Assembly: GCA_021464415.1 (NCBI GenBank) | Contig: CM038469.1 | Span: forward strand, 58,397,702-58,461,701 | DNA: 64,000 bases | Reading direction: 5' to 3' | Source of the DNA: Lonicera japonica | Taxonomy: Eukaryota; Streptophyta; Magnoliopsida; Dipsacales; Caprifoliaceae | Shown here: positions 34,708 through 46,300 of the stretch, one piece after another | How positions within the stretch are numbered: the first letter of the stretch is position 1 | How the letters are laid out: every line of letters begins with the position of its first letter | Program-made: the position numbers and the translations under genes | Notes under the pieces: model-generated | What the model was told of the DNA's origin: nothing | Seen by the model: the letters and a program-made list of their open reading frames with translations, nothing else | Database searches by the model: none

Positions 34708-37700
34708 TCATGCTTCTAAGACTACAAGGTCATTATCCATGGTCGGGGGAGACAATGGCGGCACAGCTTCTTCGTGAGAACTAGCAATATTATCCACTGC
34801 TAATTCTAAAGCCTTCCTAGCAGTTGAGTGAGTGCCAATCTTTCTAGTAGATGGAAGTGACCTGGATGCATCAGCCTTCGACGAGTTACTGCTCTCTATG
34901 GACGCCAAGAACTTTTTCTTTGATAAGGATTGTGGGGCCGATGCGATGATAGAGCTGAACACGCCCGACTCCTTCAGACCTTGAATGATGACCTGAAACA
35001 CATAATAAAAATAATAAATAAAAAATTATGAAAAACTGGAAACTAATGCTTGTTGAGGGTTAGGCTAGCAAAGAGTAAGATCCATTTAGAGCATCCAGGG
35101 TAGCATACAAGTGTAGGATAGGTAAGATAAATTTATCCTACAACACCGAACAGCATATTAGGCAAAGGATAAAGTTAAGTTTGGCCAAGTTCCTACCATC
35201 TGCTTAATATTTGTCGCAGCTCAATCCTCAAATGACCAAACTTTTTTATGCTAAAAACCAAATCCACAAATTTCATGTCATGTTGACAATTGCCAGCTCT
35301 AATCGAGCGTCGGGCTGGCAATAGGTTGTGTTGATACAAATTTCAAGTCGAGTCAAAACTCAAAATCGGCTTAATCCATGCCATACCCCTTTTCACGGGT
35401 TCATGTCTGGCAGGTCAGCCTGTTACTGACACAACCATGTGTTTCAAGAAGAGACCTATAATCATTTGTAGTAGTTGCAACCTAGGGTTGAACCATGCTT
35501 TCGAATGGGATCCGGCACACAAGGGGACGATTTCAATTATCAAGTCAAAATGACTTTTCAACAGACAATCCATTTATTTACTTAACTACAAATTTGGTGG
35601 ATTTGGGGGAGGGGTAGTTTGTGGCCATTACCACTCCAAAATGTTACTCGAGTGGTTGAAAATTATAATTAATGAGATCTTTAGTTACGCCAAGTATTCA
35701 GTAACTTTTTGGAGCACTAATTAGAGTAAGGTAGAAGTGGGAGTAGCCACACTTCACTGCGCCAAACCTCCGCATTAATAGTTTCTTTGAGGGTTTTGTG
35801 CCCTTTAATATTTTGCATACCATTGGCGCATATATGCGAGTTAGAATGCCCTTCCTCAACAGCTTCAACTTTACTGCTTTGTCGGTCCACACAACATGTT
35901 CACGATACCTACCAAAGCCAAAACAACGAATTTCTCAACTTATTATTTTATTTTATTTTAAGAAAAAAGGAAAAAGAAAGAAACTGTCTGCTGTGGAAGC
36001 CAAGTATTTTCTGAAAACACATCTATTTTCAATAAAACTATGCTACTCAGATTAAAGAGTCATTATATTGAAAAAAAGAGAGTAAAATTAATGTCCTAAA
36101 CGAATATTACCAACTTAGCATTTCCTCATCTGATGCAGTTGAAGCAATTATAAATGCCTGCAAATCATATAATACATGAGAAAACTATCTGGAAAGACAA
36201 AGCAAATTAAACTCTCCACAAACATAATAAGCATTGCATTTGAAGATTTCGTACCTCGTACAATTCAATCGTGCAAATACTGATCATAACCAGAGAACAA
36301 TAATATCGATACATTACCTATCTTTTCTTGATGTTTCTTTTATAGTAATGGCTGCACAAATAATTACATAACATAATGGCAGCTTATATAAACTAATGAA
36401 AAAATACTGAAGGGGCCCATTTTGTTGTGCAAAACATCTGGGTAAAAAATGAAATGGTGAAAAGTATTTCCACCTGTTTTGCAGAATTTTTTTGTTCATG
36501 TTACTATATTTATACAATCTTAAACAAAAGTGGATATCAAAATTAAATGCCGATGGCGCAGTTTTTTACCTAGGTGGAAATTATTCTACCCCAAACCAAT
36601 TTACCCTTATAAATAATAAACAGAACTAGAGGCCAGGAGTCTCATTTCAAACAAGGAGATCATGAGTTCAACCCCCCTCCCTTCATGTCATTAGTATGTT
36701 GTGAAAGGAATTGGCAGACCTCCCTTCTTCAAAAAAATGTGTATATCAGTCCCGCAACAAAGAGGACGGTCCTCTCCTTAAGAAAAAGGACTGTCCATTT
36801 CAAGGGGTAAATGGACTCCATAATGAGTAGATTATCTCCGCTGAATTTCATCAAAAGATTCTAACGAACATCTAATATCACAACGGCCAAAATGAAAATA
36901 TATATCAACTCTGGAGTCTGGAATCCACAGAATCATTGATAACAATATTAACACACTAGAACCAAAAGATGGAAGCAAAGAACTCACAGATCTGTCAAAT
37001 TCCAACATAAAACATCTCTTGACATCCTCTTTTGTTGGCTTGCAACCACATCGATCCCGTCTAGAAGTCAAGTCTGAAAACTTGGCATATGTGTAGTGTA
37101 GAACAGCAGCCTCTTCCAATTTGATCTCTCTAACAAAAAATTAAAATTACACCAAAAGATCAAAATATTTAATAATATACTTCTTTTTACCGTTAATACT
37201 AAAATTAGAATTTATGCAACTTAATGGGAACAGAAGGAAAATTATGAACGCACTTAACAGAAGAAAGGCACGACCAACATGATTTGGTTATATATTAACT
37301 AGTCAAAAGGTATGTGCACATAAATAGTAGAAAACGGGGAAATCACACCCGCACAATCGATAACACATTTTCACTTTTACCGTTCCAATCATAAAAGTGA
37401 ACTGTGAAAGAAAAGACACAAACTATTCACTCTTTACAATTGACCCTTTTCCAAATTCTTGAGAAAAATTGGTTTTGCATAAAAAGATTCAACCTGTTCA
37501 TGTCAAGAAGTCATGGAATTCAATATATAGCCTGAAATCTCTCTAAAATCCTCAAACAACTATGCAAATCTGCTGATTTTTTGACAGGTATGCTAAATAT
37601 GTCTGTTAGGTTCTTTTTATTTCAGGTTGAAATACTATTTTACCTAGTTAAAATGAAAAGTGGTGAAATGTATTTCACCTGTTCCAGGTAAATTTATGTT

Positions 37701-40700
37701 GGTATAGAATATGAAAAATGCAACAGTAAAATATGCAATTTTAAACTAAAACTGTGAAAAGTTGAATGCAGGATAAGTGAAAATAGGTGAAAAGTAATTC
37801 ACCATGAAACAAAGAAGCTGTAAACCTTAAATAAGTGAAGGGTATTTTCTGATTGCTTTAATCCGTCCATCCCAAATTAAGAGTCCATTTTCCTTTTCAG
37901 AACACAATCAATGTATCAAAACTCACAATAGGAAATGAGATACGTTCAAAACCATCAATTGTGGTTTATTGCATCCTTAAAAAATGTGAAAGTCAAACAT
38001 GGACTCTTAGTTAGGGACGGAAGGAGTATAATCTAAGGGTGAAAAAGAGAGTGCACTGCAATTCATAGGGGTCCACACTTCACAGTAGCTTACAATAGAT
38101 TATATGCTCATATGAGATGTAATAAAAGTAGTAGCATACTTGGGGGTTTTCATGTAATTGTGCCATCTGTGTGCACCGTTTGGACGTAGATGATCTTGAA
38201 TTCGAGCAGCTGATTTTCCGTTTCCATAAGTTAAAAAGTAATTTGGATTACCACGGGTTGATTCTTTGTACAGGCCAAAGTACGTATCCTTCGGAAGATG
38301 ATCATAGTTCTTTTTGAACATTGATACCTGGTTCCATATATATAATAGAAGAAACCGCATCACAAACAGTGCATTTATTTTCAAGGTTCATGCAAACATA
38401 ACGGCATCAATAGGCATTGTGCAACACAACAGATGCACTAAACATGATTGCATTCTTAAATTAGTAGAAAAGGAAACTATATGGTCCAATGTTTTGTTTA
38501 TAGTGTGAAATTTGGAAAGCTCAATTTCGCCTACAATGTTTTAACACCATGCTCAAAATCGGTTGCAATACAGTTCTTCATTTATTTTAAAGGGCTGCCT
38601 TATTCCTCTTGATATATCCTCATTCTTTTTCTAAATATTAGAAAATAAAAAACATATCAATCTCAAAGCTGACTCATTGACACACTAAGTAATCCAAGGC
38701 TCACTAGTTTCTCCTTTGTTTGAAATGGGGGACGGGTTCAATATATTAAAAAGTTAGACTATGTGATAAAGGCATGATATATACTCTCAGTCTTCTCAAA
38801 TTTAGTCTCACTTTCCATTTGAGGATGTCTCAAATTAATAATTCCATGCCCTTTTTGGAACATAATGTACCAAAATCTCACAATATTGTATCCTTGACCA
38901 TTGATTAAGTTGAAAAGGCGTTGGCTTCATGACCACCACGGCTCAATCCTGGTGAACCCTAGTTACATTCCCCCGACGGCATATATTTTGGGAAAAAAGG
39001 AGTTGAAATGAGTGTTTCCTTCAAAATTACTAAAGTCAAAATGGGATAATCAATTTGCGACAAGAGGGAGTATACATATATATATAACAGAGACAGTGGA
39101 ACATGCAATGGTTGTGGTATTAATATCTTTTATGTTTTCATATATTTAGAGTTTAGTTTACTAGTTATGTTCATTGGTGGTTATTAGACAACAATGTTTA
39201 TGATGCTGCTAGGGGTTATGAACAATAAAAAAATGTAACAAGAAAAAAATTTGGGACTGCACATTGTAGTAGAAAGCTATTCGCTTTCTAGAATAATATT
39301 CTTGCCTTCAACAAGTCTATTTATTTGGTTCATCACGTTGCAAAAATAAGTAATAAGTTGCAAAATTGTCAAGTTAATTCTTAAGAAATTAAAGTATACA
39401 ATTTATAAGAAAATACTGGAAATTCCAAAATTCAATTAAAATTTAAAATTTGTGAGGCTAAAACAAACTCCACCCTTGCCTTGAGGTCAGTGGATCAACT
39501 CACGAAGGTAGGGTTGGGGGGGTTCTTTATTTGTAGGGTCAAAGGAGAGACTCAGACCTCCCTTAAAAAATTAAAAAAAAAACAAACAAACAAACTCCAA
39601 AAATTCATATTGATATGGACGAATTTGCATTAATCCATTTCAAACTAACTTCGACGGTTCATGCAAACGAGGAGAAGTAACACCGAGAGAGAGCTACCTC
39701 TGTGAAAGGTTCCTTAACGTCATCTTGTTCGACACTGCTCTCCTGAACAAACAAAAATACAACTGTGACTCTTAATGCAGTCACCACTGTCAGCGTCTAA
39801 TAGTTGGCAAAGAAAATTCAGAACAAATAAGATAATAAAACAAAATTATCGACCATCTTTTTTAAAAATAATTACCTGAAAAAATAGATTCAATGACTAC
39901 ATGAATTACAACAACTACAATTTGAATCACTCACTCACATAGTTTGGAAAGACAACCATATCCACATCAGATGGAACATCTAGCAGCAACTGCCTCAAAG
40001 AATACTCACGAGCACCAGCAGGGTGTAGTAACTCATCGGTGTCGAGATGAATTATCCAATCCATGCCCATATTCTAAAATATTAAAATGCAATGAAATTT
40101 GTTGGATGTAAACAAAATTAGCTTAATAACTAATACAGAAAGATGACAGATAATTAGACAAAGGACTTTCTGATTGTGCCCCCCATTTTATATGCAAAAT
40201 TAACCCCCCTGTTTTCATAGTCATTAGACTTTGCCCCCTGCATGTGACGAAATCTCAAATAATAACATAGAAACAGGGTCAAAGGATTATGTCAAAAATA
40301 AAAAAAGGGACATTACCCCCCATTTTTCACGTAATTCTTTGAGATTCCCCGCATGCCGGGGGGGCAAAGTCTATCGAAGTAATGTTTATGAAAACGAGGG
40401 TCTTAGCCTAATTTTTCATTAAAAACAGCGGCAAAGTCAAAAAGGCCCCTAATTAAATATAAATGAGAAGATAATCACTCATACCCTTGCCGTGACAATA
40501 GCCATCTCCATATTGAGAGATTGCTTCACAAAAAGCTCATAATTGCAAGGTTTGTAAAAGAAACTGGAAAGCCAAGTCTCATTCCAGATCCGGCTGATGA
40601 CATCAAAGCAATAGAAGTAAATAACTTAGTAAAATGAGGAAGTAACTGAGAGCTAAGAACAATCAGAATTGTATGAGAGAGCTACGAAGTAAATAACTTA

Positions 40701-43270
40701 GTCCCACTTTGACTTTGTTACTTTTTATGTAAACTCTAATGTCAACCAAATTAATGGTCAATGATACAACTTATTTTCTATTGTGAGATTTGGTATAAGG
40801 ATTATGTCCCAAAAAGGAATAGGACTACTAATTTGAGACGGATAGAGTAAAATATTCTGGAGAACTACATATATACATAGTATGACACAAAGGTAATATG
40901 CTAAGAGTCATTCTGAGAAATTAAGCTTATAATTATAATCAACCTTGGGCAAGTGGAAACAAATTTAAAGAGGAGAAACAAAATCACTATAGTCCAAACT
41001 TCAAAAGGGAATATTCAACTAACCTCCTAGCTTGTTGTTCTTCTAGCTCTTTTGTTCTGTATATTACTCTTACTCCCTGAGAAATAAAAACTAAAGTCAT
41101 GCTCAATAAAATTCAGGCACCAAGTCACCAACAATGCTAGAATCTAATATCGAACTGCAACATTACCAAAAACTAGAAAGGGAAAAAAATGCAATCAATG
41201 GGAGGAGAGGAAACTGACTTACCGGAATAGATTCTAAAACTTTAGATACAGTAGGAGTTGCAGCATTTCCTTCAACAAAAAGAAAAAAGGTAGTAACTCC
41301 AATAACTTTATGATAGAACATCCATGGTAAAATCTGCTCTAAGCCAGCAGATGTACTCGTTGTAACACATATCTGGAGATCAACAAGCAGAAGAATACAG
41401 GTCAAACAATTACTATGCCGATTTTTTGAATTCAATTGTTTTAGTATGAAACATATTTATATATATATATATATGTATAAACATATATACCCACTCTAAA
41501 GAGGACGGTCCTCTCTTTAAGAAAAAGGGACCATCCATTTCGAGGGGTAAACGGATGGATTAGTTTCATAAAACTTGGTGGATATGATCTTTGTAACGAG
41601 TGGATCATATTCACAAAATTTCACTAAAAATTCAATTTGGAAGTGAGTGTAAAGAAAATTTGATATATACGTTTATTTTTGGCCATTGAAATTTTGAATG
41701 ACCATCTCACTGACTTCTAAATTGAATTTCTTAAAATAATTTCATAGAGATAATCTACTTGTTATAAAGATCATTTCCCTTAAGTTTCATGAAAAAATTC
41801 ATCCATTTACCCTTCGAAATCGAAATGGATTCTCAAAGAGAGGACCGTCATTTTTAGAGCATGTCTTTATAAACATATGTACAAGTGATATGGTAAAAGA
41901 ACAAAAAAATAACAAGAACAAACCACATTGTGTAGAAATCATACCCTTTTAGGTAGGAATAACACAGCAAACAATTCACATAAAGAAAATACATGCATGC
42001 ATCTCACAGCCCATGACTCACCCTACAGCATTTCCACACCAACTACAACTACGCTTCCCCATAATTCTAGGATCATACACCATGTTCTGCAGCTACCCCC
42101 CCCCCCCCGGCGCATCCTGTACCCTTATTCTACTGACCCAACTTTTCAAGATTTGGTTCATTTTTCTCGTTCTACAATCAATCAAAGGCACATAAAACAG
42201 TTAAACTTCCCCATAATTCTAGGAAAATACACCATGTTCTGCAGCTACCGCCCATGCATCCTGTACCCTTATTCTACTGACCCACCTTTTCAAGATTTGG
42301 TTCATTTTTCTCGTTCTATAAATCAATCAAAGGCACATAAAACGGTTAATGGCCGCTACGTCACCGAGCATTTCCCAAATGCCAAAAACCAATCACGTTT
42401 GCACCCATAACCTATATCGAAAAAACAACATAGTCCACTAAATCTACTAATGCTTTTGAGGAAAAAATTGGAGCACAAGATTTTTAATCATTTCACTCAA
42501 GCTGACCCTAACTCCATAAACCTTATATCGTTTAAAATTACCCACAAAATTCAAAACCATTTAATTTAATTTCCTTTTAATCAATCAATTTCCCATTATC
42601 CAAACAAAACTCTGACTAAAAAAATTAACCGCCCCAAACCCCTAGATTTCCCAAATCATAAAAAGCCCAAAACCTACAATTCAAACAGACACACTCAGAA
42701 CCAAATCTGCAACAAAACCAAAACTAACTAAAGTTCGTAATAAATCAGGTTCAAGCTGCTCATCAAGACTGAAATAACAATGTCGCGCAATTTCACTGAA
42801 ATGGATAGCAAAAGGACTTGGTTTCATAAAATTTACCAAACCGAAAAAATACCCAACACCAACAAATCAAAAACAGAAGCAGAAAAAAAAAAGATCTACA
42901 AACAAAACAAGAAATCTCAATCAAGAGAAACCAAACGAAGTACCTTAGGTTTGAGATCTGAATCAAAATTGAACTTCCAATCCCGATAATAAGGAAAAGA
43001 AGGTGAAGCGCTATGGCCAAGGAGAACACAATCAGAGTTAGAAGTGTGGCCAACAGTTGCAAGAGGAGAACTATTTTCCATGCCGGGGAATTGGTGGGAT
43101 TCTTCGGGGGACCAACGAGAGATCGGGTCGTTTACCCCACCGCCTCGCCATTGAAGGATAAAGGCGAATGCTGCTAGGGTTAGGGGAAGGAGGGTGAGGA
43201 GGAGGAGCAGCTTGGAGAAGAATGAAGAGGAGGAGGAGGAAGGTCTGAGAGAGGTGTACAGACCTGCCAT
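34708..43270 (-). CDS. glycosyltransferase family 92 (DUF23) protein, eleven exons
   Basis: Type II Golgi-type glycosyltransferase of family GT92. Exons in transcript order: 43270-42944, 41372-41223, 41076-41024, 40593-40485, 40073-39939, 39742-39698, 38327-38140, 37129-36988, 36157-36111, 35908-35821, 34992-34708. All junctions are GT-AG and in frame, giving 522 aa. Residues 20-41 form one membrane helix ([20 protein letters not shown]) after a short Ser-rich tail. The GT92 domain starts near residue 110 ([20 protein letters not shown]). The DxD metal/nucleotide-sugar motif is HLDTDEL (Asp224, Asp226). Further conserved blocks are [18 protein letters not shown] and [19 protein letters not shown]. 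It resembles the plant GT92 subgroup of rice Os08g0121900 (recalled), not the galactan synthases GALS1-3. The acceptor substrate is unknown. Only exons 1, 2, 7, 8, 10 and 11 lie in open frames of 60 codons or more. Confidence 0.93.
36615..36730 (+). mobile_element. tRNA-derived SINE in a GT92 intron
   Basis: AACTAGAGGCCAGGAGTCTC (A-box region) and GATCATGAGTTCAACCCCC (B box) appear in order and spacing of a plant SINE head. It is inserted in the intron between exons 8 and 9, antisense to the gene. A fragment of the 41.5-kb MITE family follows at 36759-36850. Confidence 0.55.
37856..38031. mobile_element. Stowaway-like MITE in a GT92 intron
   Basis: The ends TAATCCGTCCATCCCAAATT and TTAGTTAGGGACGGAAGGAG, with TA at the outer borders, are the CTCCCTCCGTCCC-type termini of Stowaway/Tc1-mariner MITEs. 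AAGAGTCCATTTT and ACATGGACTCTT form the subterminal inverted repeat. Confidence 0.75.
38790..39073. mobile_element. decayed Stowaway-like MITE, possibly interrupted
   Basis: CTCAGTCTTCTCAAATTTAG near 38787 and GCGACAAGAGGGAGTATA near 39056 look like the two ends of a Stowaway-type element. A tRNA-like segment (AAGGCGTTGGCTTCATGACC to GGTGAACCCTAG, 38916-38962) lies between them, suggesting a nested SINE piece. Confidence 0.4.
40158..40452. mobile_element. long-TIR MITE in a GT92 intron
   Basis: Arms of about 90 bp: GTGCCCCCCATTTTATATGC, CCCCTGTTTTCATAGTCATT and AGACTTTGCCCCCTGCATG at the left are mirrored by GCATGCCGGGGGGGCAAAGTC, TTTATGAAAACGAGGG and AAAAAGGCCCC at the right. It lies in the intron between exons 4 and 5. 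Confidence 0.7.
40690..40856. mobile_element. decayed Stowaway-like MITE in a GT92 intron
   Basis: TAGTCCCACTTTGACTTTGT at the left and TAATTTGAGACGGATAGAGTA at the right fit diverged Stowaway ends. The interior has AATGGTCAATGATACAAC-type words common to this family. It lies in the intron upstream of exon 4. Confidence 0.45.
41487..41867. mobile_element. Mutator-like MITE with 11-bp target duplication
   Basis: The 381-bp element is flanked by the perfect 11-mer TATAAACATAT at 41476-41486 and 41868-41878. Terminal arms of about 90 bp are inverted copies (CTCTAAAGAGGACGGTCCTC at the left, GAGAGGACCGTCATTTTTAG at the right). It lies in intron 1 of the GT92 gene, 104 bp upstream of exon 2. A fragment of the same family is at 36759-36850. 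Confidence 0.85.
42048..42348. repeat. about 150-bp tandem duplication in GT92 intron 1
   Basis: Two adjacent copies start CTTCCCCATAATTCTAGGA (42053 and 42207) and end CAAAGGCACATAAAAC-GTTAA. They differ at a few bases; the first contains a run of about 14 C where the second reads CGCCCAT. The apparent 160-codon frame across them is a by-product of the duplication. Confidence 0.9.
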
Positions 43271-43311
43271 TGGAAAAATGAGGAGGTAGAGAGAAAGGTT
43301 GGTGTTTGTTC

Positions 43312-43315
<4 letters not shown>

Positions 43316-43351
<36 letters not shown>
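43316..43351. repeat. (GA)n microsatellite in the GT92 leader region
   Basis: About 36 bp of GA on the plus strand, which is a CT tract in the transcript sense, 46 bp upstream of the start codon. CT-rich tracts are common in plant leaders and core promoters. Confidence 0.9.
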
Positions 43352-43354
<3 letters not shown>

Positions 43355-46300
43355 TTGGTACTTATGGAAACAAGCTGTTCTGGCGTCATTTCATTTCATT
43401 TGTCACAATTAAATAATTGTGTCACTATTTTAAAACCAATATATAGGGTTGCGTAGAAAACCCCAAAAATCCAAGTTTAGAAAATGAACCATTCAAATAG
43501 GTATATTTGGTTCTTAATTTTTTAGTATATAAAATTGACAAAAATCAAGTTGAACCGATTAATATATTTATTGTATTGTTATTGATTACGTTTATAAAAT
43601 TAATGCGTTATTTTCTTTAAAATAATATAAGTTCAAAATTAAAAAAAATGCCCAAGAATAATAAATATTTAAAAACTGAAAATATCCAAACATTCAACAA
43701 GAAAATAATGCTTAAACGAACCAAAAACATATAAAAAAATATCAAAATAATATAGACCTATAGTCCAAAACAATATTTAGAACTAATGCCCAAATCGATA
43801 AAAACTCACCGTTTAACCAACCTCAATCGGTTTTAGTTATTTTAACGATTCGGTTCGATTAAACTTAGGCATAAAATTAAAAGATCGATTTGACTATCGA
43901 TTTAATCTCACAGTTTGGTTAACTGAACCATACACACCCCTGCCACTATATATAATTATTTGATAATTGGTATTTAATTGGCATAATTAATTTGGTGGTG
44001 TGGTTAACATTGATCATTGATTTCAGTTGTTTTGGTAGTTTGGTATATATTGATAATAGGTATTTTTGTAATAAATTGTTTAAATATGTATAATTATTTT
44101 GGTACAGTATAGTATAGTATGATATTGGTAATGAAAATCATTACGGGAACGTAAATGTGTAAATGAATATTTGAAAATTCGAATTAGTTTCATCCGAATA
44201 GGTATTTGAAATAGATGATTTGGATAGTACTTTTAATTATCCAAATAAACGAATACGGATATGAAAAATGATTGTATCCAACGAGGATTATCCGTATCCA
44301 AAGTGAATCATCCATATATGCGGATATTCGTTTTATCGAATATTCATATTTGTTCTAATTTAGTACATACTAGGGTTTTATCAGTGTCAAAATATCTTTA
44401 TTTTAAAGAAGACCCCAATTGAGTTCTAAATATTGCATTTAAAAATGCAAATATATATATATATATATATATATAATAGTTTAAATTAGGCCTAGCAATA
44501 AGTCATGTACGAGTCAGTTTCATGTCGAGTGAAAAGTGTTTCTACCCATACACAACCAATTTAATAAACAGGTGAAAATTTCAAATTCATACACGACCCG
44601 GTTAATTAACGAATAAGATAACCTAATTCGTTTTAACCTGTTTAAGATAACTGGTTCGATTCGAGCGTTTACAAATAACTTTATTGACCTACTGATAATT
44701 CAATAATGTAATTAACCATTAAAATATACACTCAATAATTTATATATATGCAACAACAATAACTAAAAAATATCGTATATTGTAATTGTACTGGAACTTG
44801 AGAATTTGGAAAGTGGAAAATTTGAGGGACGTGAAATTAGTGTGGAGAAAAGGAAATGTCATGATGGAAGACCAAAGATTTAATACAAAATTTTAGAAAT
44901 TTTACACGACCCAAAATTGACTCGTATTCGTATCGGGTTAAATAGGTTTTATTCAGGTCTCAAAAATTTACACGAAATTGACTCATTTAATAAACGAGTT
45001 TGACGGGTCAACCTGATTATGACCCGCACCCGTTAAGGGTTCACCCAAAACTAATAAATTGGTGTTGATTTTGTGTCGTGTTGTAAATTGTCGGGCCTAA
45101 TTGAAATACTTAATTCATATAAACAAAATGTATGGATATTATATTATATACATATATATAAAAAGTTTACTACAAATCATATTAAGGTGCTTGAGGATTT
45201 ATTTGGGTTAAGAATATGTCCTAGCCCCTGGGTAAATATTTAGAAATTAATACACAAATTAATTAGGCAAACCATTTTTTTGGCAAGGTAGGCTTTATAC
45301 GGGACTTATCTACATTTTAAGGAAATAAAATATCAATGGGTAAAAAATAAGATTTGAAAAAAATACTTAAAGATCGTATGCCTAGGTTGATTTTAGGAAT
45401 TTTATCAAAATTAATTTTAGATTTGATAAGCACAATTAAAATCTTATAATCAATTTTACTGTCGAAACATATGTTGTGTTTTATAGTAATAATATAAATC
45501 AAACAATTGCATAAAAGTATTCCACAACACAAGAGAGTAATGAGGTATCCTTACTTGCGTATAATTAATTATCGAGACTAATCGACAGTATTTCACTATA
45601 GTCAAAACGGAATTACAAATTCGATGACTTATAAAAATTGATTTCGCACAATTTACGTAATAATCTCGTCAATCCCTTGAACGTATAATATAACCCCAAC
45701 TGACTTGGCGTAGCGCTTCCCGCTTTTTCGGCTTATCCGTCGCCTCCTTCTACGCACTTAATCATAATTCTTCATCCCCTATATACGATCTCCCATATGA
45801 CACATTAGCCATTTCGTTCACCCCATCTCCAATCGCAACCAAAGACACTCCCGGAAAACCGTAAACGTTTGAAATCCTAGCTTTTAAATTTGAAGAATAA
45901 TAAAAATCTCTATGGAGTGTAAACAAAATTCAGGTGGTGTTTCAAAACTCTCAAAAATTGATTATAGCGTTTGAATAATTTTTGTCTAACAAATCTCTCT
46001 ATAATCGTGTATTTTTATGCCAAACCAATGGGCTATATTTCTAAAAACATATTGAGTCAAAATCCTCTTTCGAATAGGTTTAAAACACTTAAAAAGGATT
46101 TTTTACAATAAAAAACTTGTATAGAAATTTACTACCTTTTACAAAGCTTTTTTTGTTTTTCTGCTTTTTATGACACTTTTTGGTTTTGTTATATTTTGCT
46201 CATCTTTTGTTGTTTTTAGTTCGTTCGAATTCCGATTCGACCCAAATTTCAAAGGCAACCTATGGAACATGTTAGACATGTAAAAAACAAATTTTCTCAT

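Noticed and set aside
41928..42410. 160-codon plus-strand frame
   Set aside because: It spans a tandem duplication in a GT92 intron; the internal repetition is DNA-level.
43180..43389. Extra minus-strand frames starting in the (CT)n tract
   Set aside because: They overlap the GT92 leader and exon 1 out of frame; the SLSLSLSL run is the microsatellite.
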